Source: Acidobacteriota bacterium (GTDB lineage Bacteria > Acidobacteriota > Terriglobia > Acidiferrales > UBA7541). From it: a DNA stretch of 64,000 bases. A program made the position numbers and the translations under genes. Each line of letters starts with the position of its first letter. Position 1 is the stretch's first letter. The notes below the pieces were generated by a model, which worked only from the letters and a program-made list of their open reading frames with translations, did no database searches and had not been told where the DNA came from. The DNA lies in the NCBI GenBank assembly GCA_013289695.1, contig JABCZK010000023.1, forward strand, positions 1 to 64,000, written 5' to 3'. This document shows positions 54,573 through 63,772 of this stretch, one piece after another.

Positions 54573-54908
54573 ATGGCCGACGAGAAGAATTCAGGAAATC
54601 CGGGGGCAGCCGCTTCCGCACAAGCGGCGCCGCAAACTGCACATATCGTAAAGTGCGTAAAATTCGGCCGGGAAATGCCAGGACTGGATCGCATTCCGTG
54701 GAAAGGCGAAATCGGCAAGCGAATTTACGACAACGTCTCGAAGGAAGCTTGGAAGCTGTGGGTGGAACATTCCAAGATGCTGATGAATGAGTTTCGCTTG
54801 AATCCCTTGGATCCGAAATCGCAGCAGGTGATGGAAGAGCAGATGGAGACTTATTTCTTCGGCGAAGGCGCAAAACTGCCGGACAGCTACGTACCCCCCA
54901 AACATTAA
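54573..54908 (+). CDS. Probable Fe(2+)-trafficking protein, YggX-like
   Basis: This 111-residue protein matches the YggX family in its core: VKCVKFGREMPGLDRIPWKG with the conserved Cys, IYDNVSKEAWKLWVEHSKML, and NEFRLNPLDPKSQQVMEEQM. YggX takes part in iron supply or protection of Fe-S clusters under oxidative stress. Here an extra 25-residue Ala/Gln-rich N-terminus precedes the core. AAGGAG lies before the ATG at 54573, which decides the start. It is followed 142 bases later by aconitase, an oxidant-sensitive Fe-S enzyme. Confidence 0.9.
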   Translation: MADEKNSGNPGAAASAQAAPQTAHIVKCVKFGREMPGLDRIPWKGEIGKRIYDNVSKEAWKLWVEHSKMLMNEFRLNPLDPKSQQVMEEQMETYFFGEGAKLPDSYVPPKH

Positions 54909-55050
54909 GAAGAATCGAACGCAGCTCCCTTCCGAAACACGGCTTCAGCGAATGCGTACATGACCACGGTCCGGCGCGAAATTCGCGCCAGAACCCGGAC
55001 GGTAGTGCGCTAAAATGGGTAGTTCTGAAGAGAGGAGAATTAATCCCCGC

Positions 55051-57729
55051 ATGAGCTCCACAAAGAAAAATTCATTTGGCACTCGATCGCCGCTGCGCGC
55101 CGGGACTGATTCGTACGAAATTTGCCGGTTGAGCGTGCTGGAACGCGCCGGAATCGGCAAGATTGCGCGGCTTCCCTTTTCGCTGAAAGTCCTGCTGGAA
55201 AATTTACTGCGGCACGAGGACGGCCAGTTCGTATTTTCCGAAGACATTCATGCCTTGGCGGGTTGGGATCCTTCCAGCGCCGCGGGCGCGACGGAAAAAG
55301 AAATCTCCTTCATGCCGGCGCGCGTATTGCTGCAGGACTTCACCGGAGTGCCGGCGGTGGTGGACCTGGCGGCCATGCGCGAGGCGATGCGACAGCTCGG
55401 CGGCAATCCGAAAAAAATCAATCCGCTGCTTCCGGCGGAACTGGTAATTGACCACTCCGTGCAAGTGGATAAATTCGGAGTCGAGGGAGCATTCGCCTTC
55501 AACGCCGACCTGGAAATGCAGCGCAATATTGAACGCTATGCGTTCTTGCGCTGGGGCCAGAAGGGATTTCAGAATTTCAAAGTGGTGCCGCCAGACACAG
55601 GCATTTGCCACCAGGTGAATCTGGAATATCTGGCGCGCGTGGTTTTCAGCCAGGAGCACGAAGGCAAGCAGCTGGCGTTTCCGGATTCGCTGGTGGGCAC
55701 CGATTCGCACACAACCATGGTCAACGGACTCGGCGTGTTCGGCTGGGGCGTCGGCGGGATCGAAGCGGAAGCGGCAATGCTCGGCCAGCCGCTTTCGATG
55801 CTGATTCCGGCGGTGGTCGGCTTTAAATTGCATGGGCGGCTGCCGGAGGGCGCGACGGCGACCGATCTGGTACTCACCGTCACGCAGTTGTTGCGCAAAA
55901 AAGGCGTGGTCGGAAAATTCGTGGAGTTTTACGGCACGGGACTTTCCAGTCTAACGCTTCCCGACCGCGCGACGATCGCCAATATGGCGCCGGAATATGG
56001 CGCGACGATGGGCTTTTTCCCGGTGGACAGCGAAACGCTCGCCTATCTGCGCTTCACGGCGCGCGATGAACAGCGGGTTCGCCTGGTCGAAGCCTACGCG
56101 AAAGAGCAAGGTTTGTTCCGCACGGATCAAACACCCGATCCGATTTTCTCCGACCGGCTCGAGCTCGACCTCGCTAGCGTGGTACCGACGATGGCGGGAC
56201 CCAAGCGTCCGCAAGACAGCGTGCCGCTGACGCAAGCGAAGGCATCGTTCGAAAAAACGCTGGACGCGCAGCCAAAGCACGTCAGCGTACAAAATAATGG
56301 CGACAAATTCGACCTGGCCGACGGCTCGGTCGTCATTGCAGCGATTACCAGCTGCACGAACACTTCGAACCCTTCACTGATGCTGGGCGCCGGGCTGCTG
56401 GCAAAAAAGGCAGTAGAGCGCGGTCTGAAAACCAAGCCCTGGGTGAAAACCAGTTTCGCGCCGGGCTCGAAAGTGGTGACGGATTACATCGAAAAGGCCG
56501 GCCTGTGGCCCTTCCTGAATTCGCTGCGCTTCAACTTGGTGGGCTACGGCTGCACCACGTGCATCGGCAATAGCGGACCGCTGCCGGACGCCATCGGAAA
56601 AGCGATCAAGGACAATAATCTGGTGGCCGTTTCGGTTCTGAGCGGTAATCGAAATTTCGAAGGGCGCATCAATCCGCTGTGTCGCGCGAATTATCTGGCC
56701 TCTCCGCCGTTGGTGGTGGCATACGCGCTGGCCGGACGCATGGATTTCGACATCGTCAACGAATCGCTGGGCAACGACCAGGCGGGTAAGCCGGTCTATC
56801 TGCGCGATATCTGGCCGACGCCTGACGAAGTCGAGAAGACCATGCGCTCTTCGGTGACCAGCGAAATGTTCCGCAAAGAGTACGCCGACGTCTTCACCGG
56901 CGACGAGCACTGGCGCGCGCTGCCCGTTCCCGAAGGCGATCTCTACGCTTGGGACGCAAAATCCACTTACATCAAGCATCCACCGTACTTTGAAAACATG
57001 CCGCTGAAGCCCACCGCGCTGCAGGATTTGCACGGCCTGCGCGCCCTGGCGGTGCTGGGCGATAGTGTCACCACCGATCATATTTCGCCCGCCGGCTCGA
57101 TCCCTGCGGACACGCCTGCCGGAAAATACCTAATGGCGCACGGAGTGCGACCGAAGGATTTCAATTCCTACGGCGCGCGCCGCGGCAATCACGAAGTGAT
57201 GATGCGGGGCACGTTTGCCAATATTCGCTTGCGCAATCTGCTGGCCCCGGGAACCGAAGGTGGATGGACGATTCACCAGCCCAGTGGCGAGAAGATGGCG
57301 ATCTACGATGCCGCCATGAAATATCGCGACGAGCATGTACCGCTGATTATTTTCGCGGGAAAGGAATACGGCTCCGGCTCATCGCGCGACTGGGCCGCGA
57401 AGGGCACGATTCTACTCGGGGTCCGCGCGGTGCTCGCCGAGAGCTTCGAACGCATCCATCGCAGCAACCTGGTGGGCATGGGCGTATTGCCGCTGGAATT
57501 CCTGCCGGGAGAAACGCTCACTTCACTTCGGCTGACGGGGCTGGAAATGTTCGCAATCGAAGGACTAGCAGGAAATTTCGAGCCGCGCAAGAAAATGAAA
57601 GTTACGGCGCGCGATGCGCAAGGTAAGGAAACTCGCTTCAACGCCTTGGCGCGGATCGATACGCCGTTCGAGGTGTCGTACTACCAGCATGGCGGGATTC
57701 TGCAGTACGTGTTGCGCCAAATGCTATAG
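55051..57729 (+). CDS. acnA: Aconitate hydratase A
   Basis: This 892-residue enzyme interconverts citrate and isocitrate in the TCA cycle. The 4Fe-4S ligands are the Cys in [10 protein letters not shown] and the pair in [14 protein letters not shown]. Substrate contacts include [15 protein letters not shown] and the swivel-domain [17 protein letters not shown]. Length and order match the AcnA/IRP1 type rather than AcnB. The ATG at 55051 is chosen over the longer frame. The AGAGGAG lies rather far upstream (about 15 bases), and its spacing is unusual. It ends 34 bases before a convergent gene. Two GCTATAGC copies just at its end can pair but no T-run follows. Confidence 0.95.
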   Translation: MSSTKKNSFGTRSPLRAGTDSYEICRLSVLERAGIGKIARLPFSLKVLLENLLRHEDGQFVFSEDIHALAGWDPSSAAGATEKEISFMPARVLLQDFTGVPAVVDLAAMREAMRQLGGNPKKINPLLPAELVIDHSVQVDKFGVEGAFAFNADLEMQRNIERYAFLRWGQKGFQNFKVVPPDTGICHQVNLEYLARVVFSQEHEGKQLAFPDSLVGTDSHTTMVNGLGVFGWGVGGIEAEAAMLGQPLSMLIPAVVGFKLHGRLPEGATATDLVLTVTQLLRKKGVVGKFVEFYGTGLSSLTLPDRATIANMAPEYGATMGFFPVDSETLAYLRFTARDEQRVRLVEAYAKEQGLFRTDQTPDPIFSDRLELDLASVVPTMAGPKRPQDSVPLTQAKASFEKTLDAQPKHVSVQNNGDKFDLADGSVVIAAITSCTNTSNPSLMLGAGLLAKKAVERGLKTKPWVKTSFAPGSKVVTDYIEKAGLWPFLNSLRFNLVGYGCTTCIGNSGPLPDAIGKAIKDNNLVAVSVLSGNRNFEGRINPLCRANYLASPPLVVAYALAGRMDFDIVNESLGNDQAGKPVYLRDIWPTPDEVEKTMRSSVTSEMFRKEYADVFTGDEHWRALPVPEGDLYAWDAKSTYIKHPPYFENMPLKPTALQDLHGLRALAVLGDSVTTDHISPAGSIPADTPAGKYLMAHGVRPKDFNSYGARRGNHEVMMRGTFANIRLRNLLAPGTEGGWTIHQPSGEKMAIYDAAMKYRDEHVPLIIFAGKEYGSGSSRDWAAKGTILLGVRAVLAESFERIHRSNLVGMGVLPLEFLPGETLTSLRLTGLEMFAIEGLAGNFEPRKKMKVTARDAQGKETRFNALARIDTPFEVSYYQHGGILQYVLRQML

Positions 57730-57763
57730 CCGACGCTATAGCGCGTCCCGCTCTCGATCAGGC

Positions 57764-58081
57764 TCAGGCGCGGTGGCCGCTCAAATGCGGGTCGCCGTGG
57801 TCCTTCAAGCGCATGCGCAGAAACACCGGCGCCGTCACAACGAAGACTGCCGCAAACACCACGAAAAATCCCAAGCATGCCAGCCAGAATTCCGCGCCCT
57901 TGTGCCGCAGAAACATCAGCGCTAAATCCCCCAAGCCGAACGAAACCGCAAAAACCAAAATGGCAGAAATCGGCTTGGGACACAGCGCCGCGTGACAATT
58001 CGCGCACACCACGCCTGAAAGTCCCGCGGGCGTCCAAAGCGCTTTTGTGGGGATGTGTTCGTTGCATTGCGGGCAGGTCAT
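57764..58081 (-). CDS. Zinc-ribbon two-helix membrane protein
   Basis: This 105-residue protein starts MTCPQCNEHIP and has a second CANCHAALC, giving a four-cysteine zinc ribbon (about residues 3-33), followed by two transmembrane helices (about 38-58 and 66-88) and a basic His-rich tail. I do not recognise a named family. Such proteins are common small membrane proteins of unknown role. It lies 69 bases upstream-side of the BNR giant's stop, same strand, and could be co-transcribed with it. Confidence 0.7.
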   Translation of the reverse strand: MTCPQCNEHIPTKALWTPAGLSGVVCANCHAALCPKPISAILVFAVSFGLGDLALMFLRHKGAEFWLACLGFFVVFAAVFVVTAPVFLRMRLKDHGDPHLSGHRA

Positions 58082-58150
58082 GGCGGAAATCCTCCCGATA
58101 CCAAAGTGGCTGCGGTCGAACAGCCGGGCCGGGCTGGCACGTTGACGGGG

Positions 58151-61100
58151 CTAATCTACCACGAGTTGCACGGTAGTTGAATGCTGGAAGTTGCCGCCCA
58201 CCCCTTGGATCGTGATCTGGTATGTCTGCGGCACAATGCCCCCAGCACCGCCGCCACCGCAAGCGCCCATTAACCCGAGCAGAACGATCACCGATAGGCA
58301 TTCCAAGGCCATTCGCGCGCGCGTGCGATGTGATTTATGCAGCGCGGCTAACAAAATAAAAATCGCGAGCATTGCAGCGAACACGAACTGCGCGGTTTCG
58401 ATCTCAGGCATTCCTGGACTGGCGACAGGTGCTGCGGGTAGGCTCGCGGTCGCGGGAGCGGAGATCATCAGCGCCACGCTGGTTCCCGTCGCGGAAGTCG
58501 TCGCCGGATTCGGCGTGAAATTGCAAGTGATGCCGACGGGCGGACTGCTGCAGGAAAGCTGCACTACGCCGCCTGCGCTGCCCACGGCATGGAGAGCCAC
58601 TTGATAGTTTGCGGTTCCGCCGGCGCTCACAGTGTTGCTCGACGGAATTGTCGTTCCGAAAGAAAAATCACAGGACGCGCCGACGGAACTGAACGTCAGC
58701 GGATTTGTTGGACCCAGCGCCGGATCGGAAACCGTCACCGGCATTCCGCCGCCGCAGTTCACCGCGGTGGCGGGCACCGTTGCCGTCAGGCTCGTCGCGT
58801 TGACGAATGTGGTGGGCAGCGCGGCGCCGTTGAAATCGATCACGGATTTCGACGTGAACCCATTGCCGGTGGCCGCTAGCGAAAACGCTCCGGAACCCGC
58901 GACAGCCGACACCGGACTCAATTCCGTCAGCGCGAAGCTCGGGAGGTTGGGCAACAGCAAACTCCACAAGCCGCGCCCGTGCGTCGCCGCGACCATCGTC
59001 CGCGACGTGTTGCGCAGCCTCAGCGCCAGCACCTGCGAATTCGGCAGGCCGGATTGCAGCACGCTCCAGGTCGTCGCGCCGCCGGCAGTAGCATTCGCGC
59101 TGGCGTAAACACCGGAATCCGTGGCGATGTAAATCGTGTTGTCTGTTGCGTCGGTGGGATCGATGACGATGTCGTTTACGGGAACGTCGGGCAGGTTGCC
59201 ATCCACCTTCAGCCACGAAGCTCCGGAATTATTCGTGAAAAAAATGTGCCCCAGGTCGTCGCATCCATTCCCTCCCGGACAAGAAAAACCGGAATACGCT
59301 GCGAACGCCGACTTCGCATTGGCCGAATCCACCGCAATCGCTGTGACGCTGCGCCCCGGCTGATTCGTCTGGTTCACCCTGTGAATGTCGGCCGCGCCAG
59401 TCAGCGCCTGCGACGACTGCCAGAGTCGCCCATCGGAAGTGCCCGCGTAAATTGTGTTCGAATTGCTCGGCGCCACGCTAATTGCGGTGACGAAATTCTG
59501 GCTGTTGTCGCTCGTGAGGTCGGGGCTGATCGTGGACCAGCTCGTCCCGCCGTTGGTCGTCTGGTACAAGCGATACGTCCCGAAATATAAATTCTGGCTG
59601 GTCTTTGAATCCAGAACTAGCGGCGGGATGAAATCGGCGTTGTCCGTGAAATTGATTCCGCTGTTGTCTATCGCCGGCCAGTTGATGCCGTCCAAACCGG
59701 GAACGCCATTCAGAATATTTTTGCTGAGCGTGCCGGGGCCGCCCAGATAGCTGCACGCTGCATAAATTGTGCTGGGCGTTTGCGGATCAATCGCCGTGTA
59801 GCCGCCATCGTAAGGACAAGCCTCGGCGCCGCTCGCCACCAACGAGCCGCTGAATTGCTGCACGTCGTTCCCTTGCGTTCCACCGTAAATAATCTGGTCG
59901 GTCGCGGGATGAATCGAAATTCCGGGATAAAACTGCGTCAGATTCAGCGATGTGCTGGCACTGCCCGTATCCGTATTCAGGTCGGCCCAATGCTGGTTGC
60001 CGGGAGCCGTTGCGGAACTGAAAACATCCCGCGATGCCCACACGCCGCCGTCGTTGCCCGCAAACATCGCCAGCACCGCGCCCCCGGCTCCGACTGCGAA
60101 ACGCAGCGCATGAATGTCCACGTGAATCGAAGTGTTGTTGCCGCTGCCGTCCGCGCTCATGTCTCCCCAGCTATTTCCGCCATCAAGCGAACGAAACAGC
60201 GACGAATGGCCGAACGCGTTCCTGGCAAACAGCGGTTGCGCGGAGCCTCCGGCGAAAATCGTCTGACCCGAAGTGCCCGGAACCACGGCAAGCTTCATGT
60301 CGTAAAAACACTGCGGCGCGCAGAAATCCGGCAGGTTGGAAGGGGCGGGATAAATCGCGGTGAACTTCGAACCCGTTCCATTGGGCTCGATTCCCGTGCC
60401 GGAGAGCACGCCGAGAAGATTATTTGAATTTGTGCTGGCGTCCGCAATCGCGACGTACAGTATGGAATCCACTGGCGAGCTGCCCGGAGCAATCGCCAGC
60501 GAAATGCTACCGTACTGCGACGGCACCGATTTCGCGTCGAGTCCCGCAACTCGATTCCAGGTTGTTCCGGCATCCTGCGAAACATAGACGCCGTTACACG
60601 GCCGGCTTGAACATGCTGCTCGCGCGTCCGCGTCGCCGTTCGGGTCGCCGAGCGCCGCGTAAACCGTCAGCCCCGAGGAATCGCTGGGATCAAAACGCAC
60701 ATCGGTTGCAGGATTGAACGGCGGACCGCTTGCAACGCCGCCCGGCTGCACGCGTCTCCATGTATTCCCGCCATCCGTGGAACGCCATACGCCCGACGGC
60801 AGAGACCCGCCAGCGGAGAAATCCGTTCCCTGCAACGCAGCCAGCACCACGGGATTCGTCTGATGCGGCTGGACGGCCAGGGCCGCGATGTACGGACCGC
60901 TTGCGCCGGGTCCCTGCGACGCGCCCTTGGTGAACGTAGAATCCTGCGCCCATGTTTGCCCTCCGTCGAACGAACGCAACACTCCCGCACCATATAAATT
61001 GTCCAGCGCATAGTTCGATTCGCCGGTGCCGGCCAGAATCAGATTGCTCTGCGCATGGCCGTTGAACACTTGGCAGGGCTGGGGAGCCAATGCCAGCGCG

Positions 61101-61690
61101 CCGATCGAAAGCGACGGCTCGTTGTCAGTAAGCGGCTTCCACGTGACTGGATTGCCGCTCAACGCGTTGAAACTAACCCACACGCCGCCATCCGCACCGC
61201 CCGCGTACACTGTATTCCCCGTCGCATCGCAGGGATCCACGGCAAGGGAGGTGACGCGGCCGGAGACATTTCCGAAGAACTCCGTATTCGCGGTGGGTTG
61301 TGGGCCGAGAGGCGTCCAGGAATGCAGCGAAGAAGAGATGTCCGGCTTAAGCGAGGCGGCGTGCTCAACGAAAGTTCCGTTCTCGCTGACCATTTTCGAG
61401 TTCCGCGCGATGGCCTGCAGCAAGAGGTTGTTGGGAATGTGGCCGTTCGCAGCTGCGCGCTGCCGGAAAAACCACTCCGCGCGCCTGCGCACCGATTCAG
61501 TTGAACTCAGTTCCCGCATAGCGCGGGGCCGGGGCGACGATATCTGCTGGGCCAGCAGCGGACCGAGCGCTGTAGTGAGCACGGCCGCAGAAACCAAGCC
61601 GAGAAACCTGCGCCGATGTCGCCGGCTTATTCCGACGGCAATTGAGAAAGCTCCGCGAGCCCCATCCGCCCCGCGTCCTCGGTCCGACAA
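58151..61690 (-). CDS. Giant secreted BNR/Asp-box repeat protein with IPT/TIG-like and C-terminal membrane segments
   Basis: This about 1179-residue exported protein begins with an Arg-rich signal peptide (RRHRRRFLGLVSAAVL), which could be Tat-type. Its main body (about 130-860) consists of beta-propeller-like repeats with Asp-box motifs such as S-x-D-G-G-x-T-W (SFDGGQTWA, STDGGNTWR, SLDGGNSWG). An Ig-like IPT/TIG-type domain follows (about 870-960). The C-terminus has one or two membrane segments and a GACGGGG lipobox-like stretch before a final short domain. The fold resembles sialidase or VPS10-type propellers; the ligand is unknown. The only start near the signal peptide is a TTG, so the exact N-terminus is unsure. 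Confidence 0.82.
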   Translation of the reverse strand: MSDRGRGADGARGAFSIAVGISRRHRRRFLGLVSAAVLTTALGPLLAQQISSPRPRAMRELSSTESVRRRAEWFFRQRAAANGHIPNNLLLQAIARNSKMVSENGTFVEHAASLKPDISSSLHSWTPLGPQPTANTEFFGNVSGRVTSLAVDPCDATGNTVYAGGADGGVWVSFNALSGNPVTWKPLTDNEPSLSIGALALAPQPCQVFNGHAQSNLILAGTGESNYALDNLYGAGVLRSFDGGQTWAQDSTFTKGASQGPGASGPYIAALAVQPHQTNPVVLAALQGTDFSAGGSLPSGVWRSTDGGNTWRRVQPGGVASGPPFNPATDVRFDPSDSSGLTVYAALGDPNGDADARAACSSRPCNGVYVSQDAGTTWNRVAGLDAKSVPSQYGSISLAIAPGSSPVDSILYVAIADASTNSNNLLGVLSGTGIEPNGTGSKFTAIYPAPSNLPDFCAPQCFYDMKLAVVPGTSGQTIFAGGSAQPLFARNAFGHSSLFRSLDGGNSWGDMSADGSGNNTSIHVDIHALRFAVGAGGAVLAMFAGNDGGVWASRDVFSSATAPGNQHWADLNTDTGSASTSLNLTQFYPGISIHPATDQIIYGGTQGNDVQQFSGSLVASGAEACPYDGGYTAIDPQTPSTIYAACSYLGGPGTLSKNILNGVPGLDGINWPAIDNSGINFTDNADFIPPLVLDSKTSQNLYFGTYRLYQTTNGGTSWSTISPDLTSDNSQNFVTAISVAPSNSNTIYAGTSDGRLWQSSQALTGAADIHRVNQTNQPGRSVTAIAVDSANAKSAFAAYSGFSCPGGNGCDDLGHIFFTNNSGASWLKVDGNLPDVPVNDIVIDPTDATDNTIYIATDSGVYASANATAGGATTWSVLQSGLPNSQVLALRLRNTSRTMVAATHGRGLWSLLLPNLPSFALTELSPVSAVAGSGAFSLAATGNGFTSKSVIDFNGAALPTTFVNATSLTATVPATAVNCGGGMPVTVSDPALGPTNPLTFSSVGASCDFSFGTTIPSSNTVSAGGTANYQVALHAVGSAGGVVQLSCSSPPVGITCNFTPNPATTSATGTSVALMISAPATASLPAAPVASPGMPEIETAQFVFAAMLAIFILLAALHKSHRTRARMALECLSVIVLLGLMGACGGGGAGGIVPQTYQITIQGVGGNFQHSTTVQLVVD

Positions 61691-61908
61691 GATTCACCAC
61701 CCCGCAGCGAGCGCTATTGTAACCAAAAATTCGCGGCCTGGGGTTATTTACTGACCATTTAGAAAGGTGACATCGCATGCTGCGTGAGTTTGCAGCGTTG
61801 CAGAAGGCGGGTTCGTGCCGCCCTGCAGCTTCGGGAGCCGCGCCAGGTCACAGACACCAAGCGCGACAGCACCTTCGCGGTGCGCGCCGCACCCTTTTCC
61901 CGGGGATT

Positions 61909-62217
61909 TTAGCTCTCGACCTGCAAATCGCCGGCGCTCGCCTTCGCCATTTCCTGCGGAGCGGCGAGCACGATTCCTGCGATGGCCGGATAGCGTTCGC
62001 ACACAATCTTCATCAGCGCCGCGCCGTCCATTCCCGGCATGGCAATATCCGAAACCACCACTTCAAACGGCGACGCAGCCAGCAGCGTTAGCGCAGCTTC
62101 TCCGCCGGGTGCGAAGGCCATGTCCCAGTGGTCTTTTTGCGATTCCAGCATTTGCGGCAATTGCTCGACTACTCGGGGTTCATCGTCCACGAACAGAACG
62201 CGCTTGATCCAACGCAC
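61909..62217 (-). pseudogene. Truncated response-regulator receiver domain
   Basis: The 102-residue frame begins like a normal receiver: RVLFVDDEP with the acidic pair (D11, D12) and VVVSDIAMPGMDG with the phospho-acceptor D57. It then ends abnormally: the position of the conserved Thr/Ser is Ala (IVLAAPQ), and the fifth strand with the conserved Lys-Pro is missing. The last 20 codons look unrelated. I read this as a 3'-truncated or frameshifted gene. There is no sensor kinase beside it. Confidence 0.65.
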
Positions 62218-62626
62218 CTCGCAGGATCATTCCTGAATACAAATCGCGCCGTTGCCAGCAGGCGTAGCGAATGCGCTTGCGCACCGACACAGTGGTGCCA
62301 GATCGCATTCCATGCCCAACCATGAAGGGGACGACTCCAAGCAGAGAGGGATTAAACGCTGAAGCCGCCGGCGCAACACGCGGATGCCTATTTCCGCTTT
62401 CGGTCAGGCCGGCGATTGAATCACGAAGATACTGCACCCATTATAAGGCCGGAAATGATCCGCCTCGCATGGGCGCATCGCGTTGGCGTGTCGCAAGAGT
62501 TAGACGGCTGCCGCCGTAGAATCAAAATGGCCCTCGGTGCTATTGTATGTGGCGGCGAGCGATCTGGAGTGGCGAGCTACCGAAGTCGCCGCCTGGCGCG
62601 ATGTGTATTCGCCCCGCATTTCAAAG
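62218..62626. other. 409-base intergenic region, no clear gene
   Basis: No open frame here has protein-like features. A weak TTGAAT/CATTAT pair with 17-base spacing lies near 62417-62445 and could serve the ComEA-like gene. Otherwise I see nothing. Confidence 0.35.
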
Positions 62627-62965
62627 ATGCGCGCGTTCATGAAGCGAAAACTGGGTCTTTCGTTTTTAGCGATTGCGGCGTCGTTGCTATTCGTTCCGTC
62701 CGTCCCGATGTTGCCGCACAGCGATTACGCGCGGGCGCAGTCCAGGTCCGCATCTCCTGCCGCCAGCAGCCTGGTGGATTTGAATTCGGCTACCAAGGAG
62801 CAACTTGACGCGCTGCCCGGAATCGGCGACGCGTACTCGCGGAAGATCATTGCCGGCCGGCCGTATCGCGCCAAGACTGACCCGATGCGGAAAAAAGTCG
62901 TCCCGAAAGCGACATAGGACAAGATCAAAGAACTGGTGATCGCGAAGCAAACGGCAACGAACTAG
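62627..62965 (+). pseudogene. ComEA-like helix-hairpin-helix protein interrupted by an in-frame amber codon
   Basis: The product has a signal or anchor helix (KLGLSFLAIAASLLFVPSV), a short linker and a helix-hairpin-helix DNA-binding domain: VDLNSATKEQLDALPGIGDA. The usual domain continues with a Tyr-Asp-Lys-Ile-Lys segment after AT; here TAG at 62915-62917 replaces the Tyr codon. In the same frame the sequence goes on DKIKELVIAKQTATN and stops at 62963-62965, in good agreement with the family. Thus one base change seems to have cut the last helix. It may be a recent pseudogene or a functional shorter form. The ATG at 62639 is an alternative start. Confidence 0.75.
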
Positions 62966-63028
62966 CCTCGGGGGCATCGCAACGCCGGAAACGATCTGGT
63001 TGAAGTAAACTGTCGCACGGCGAGTCTC

Positions 63029-63048
63029 GCGCCGTACGGCGCTTTTTT
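63029..63048 (+). terminator. Rho-independent terminator after the ComEA-like gene
   Basis: GCGCC-GTAC-GGCGC forms a perfect stem-loop (63029-63042) followed directly by six T (63043-63048). It sits only eight bases before the DUF4126 start codon, so its T-run overlaps the place where a ribosome-binding site would be expected. Confidence 0.8.
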
Positions 63049-63055
63049 GCAATCC

Positions 63056-63703
63056 ATGAGCTTCGCGTTGCTATCTCCGCTGATCCCGACCGGCACCGAC
63101 CTGACCGCGATTCTGGTCGTCGTCAGTTTTTCGGCGGGCCTGAACGTGTACGCGACCGTCGGAATGCTCGGCCTGCTGGCGCGCTTCAACGTCCTGGCGC
63201 TGCCGCCCGCGCTGCACCTGCTGCAGGATTGGAAAATTATCGCGATCTGCGGTGTGCTGTTCCTGCTGGAATTCGTTGGCGACAAGATTCCGGTGTTCGA
63301 TCTGCTCTGGAACGCAGCGCACACCTTCGTGCGCGTTCCAGTCGCAGCTTTTCTGGCGTACGCCGCGACGTCGCAATTACCTCAATGGGAGCAAATCGCG
63401 GCGACCTTCGCCGGCGGATTGATTGCCTTGGCGGCGCATGGGGGGAAGACGGCGGCGCGAGCAGCGATTGTGCATTCGCCTGAGCCGTTCTCGAATTTCG
63501 CGTTGAGCACGGCCGAAGACGCGCTTGTGATATTTCTGATGTGGATCGTCACGCGGCACCCCTACGTAGCCTCGGTGATAGTCGTGCTGGCGCTCTGCGT
63601 GATTGCGATCCTGATTCGTTTCGTAGTGCGCTCGCTTGGTACTCTTTTCAGCGACGCCGAAGCCTCATTGTTCCGGAGTGGCTCGGGAAATTCGCTGCAA
63701 TGA
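63056..63703 (+). CDS. DUF4126 membrane protein
   Basis: This 215-residue integral membrane protein has about five hydrophobic segments and matches DUF4126: an ILVVVSFSAGLNVYATVGMLG opening, FVGDKIPVFDLLWNAAHTFVR, and HGGKTAARAAIVHSPEPFSN. The function is unknown. A TTG nine bases upstream is the longest start; I used the ATG at 63056. No ribosome-binding site is seen because a terminator hairpin occupies the upstream bases, so translation may rely on a leaderless or downstream start. Confidence 0.85.
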   Translation: MSFALLSPLIPTGTDLTAILVVVSFSAGLNVYATVGMLGLLARFNVLALPPALHLLQDWKIIAICGVLFLLEFVGDKIPVFDLLWNAAHTFVRVPVAAFLAYAATSQLPQWEQIAATFAGGLIALAAHGGKTAARAAIVHSPEPFSNFALSTAEDALVIFLMWIVTRHPYVASVIVVLALCVIAILIRFVVRSLGTLFSDAEASLFRSGSGNSLQ

Positions 63704-63772
63704 GGCGCAACAGCCTCTCGCCGGACTTCGATTACATCGCGAACGCAGGCATCACTAGCAAAGGTCCTGCCG

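Noticed and set aside
57723-57742. Bidirectional terminator from two GCTATAGC copies
   Set aside because: The copies can pair, but no T-run follows on either strand, so I do not call it a terminator.
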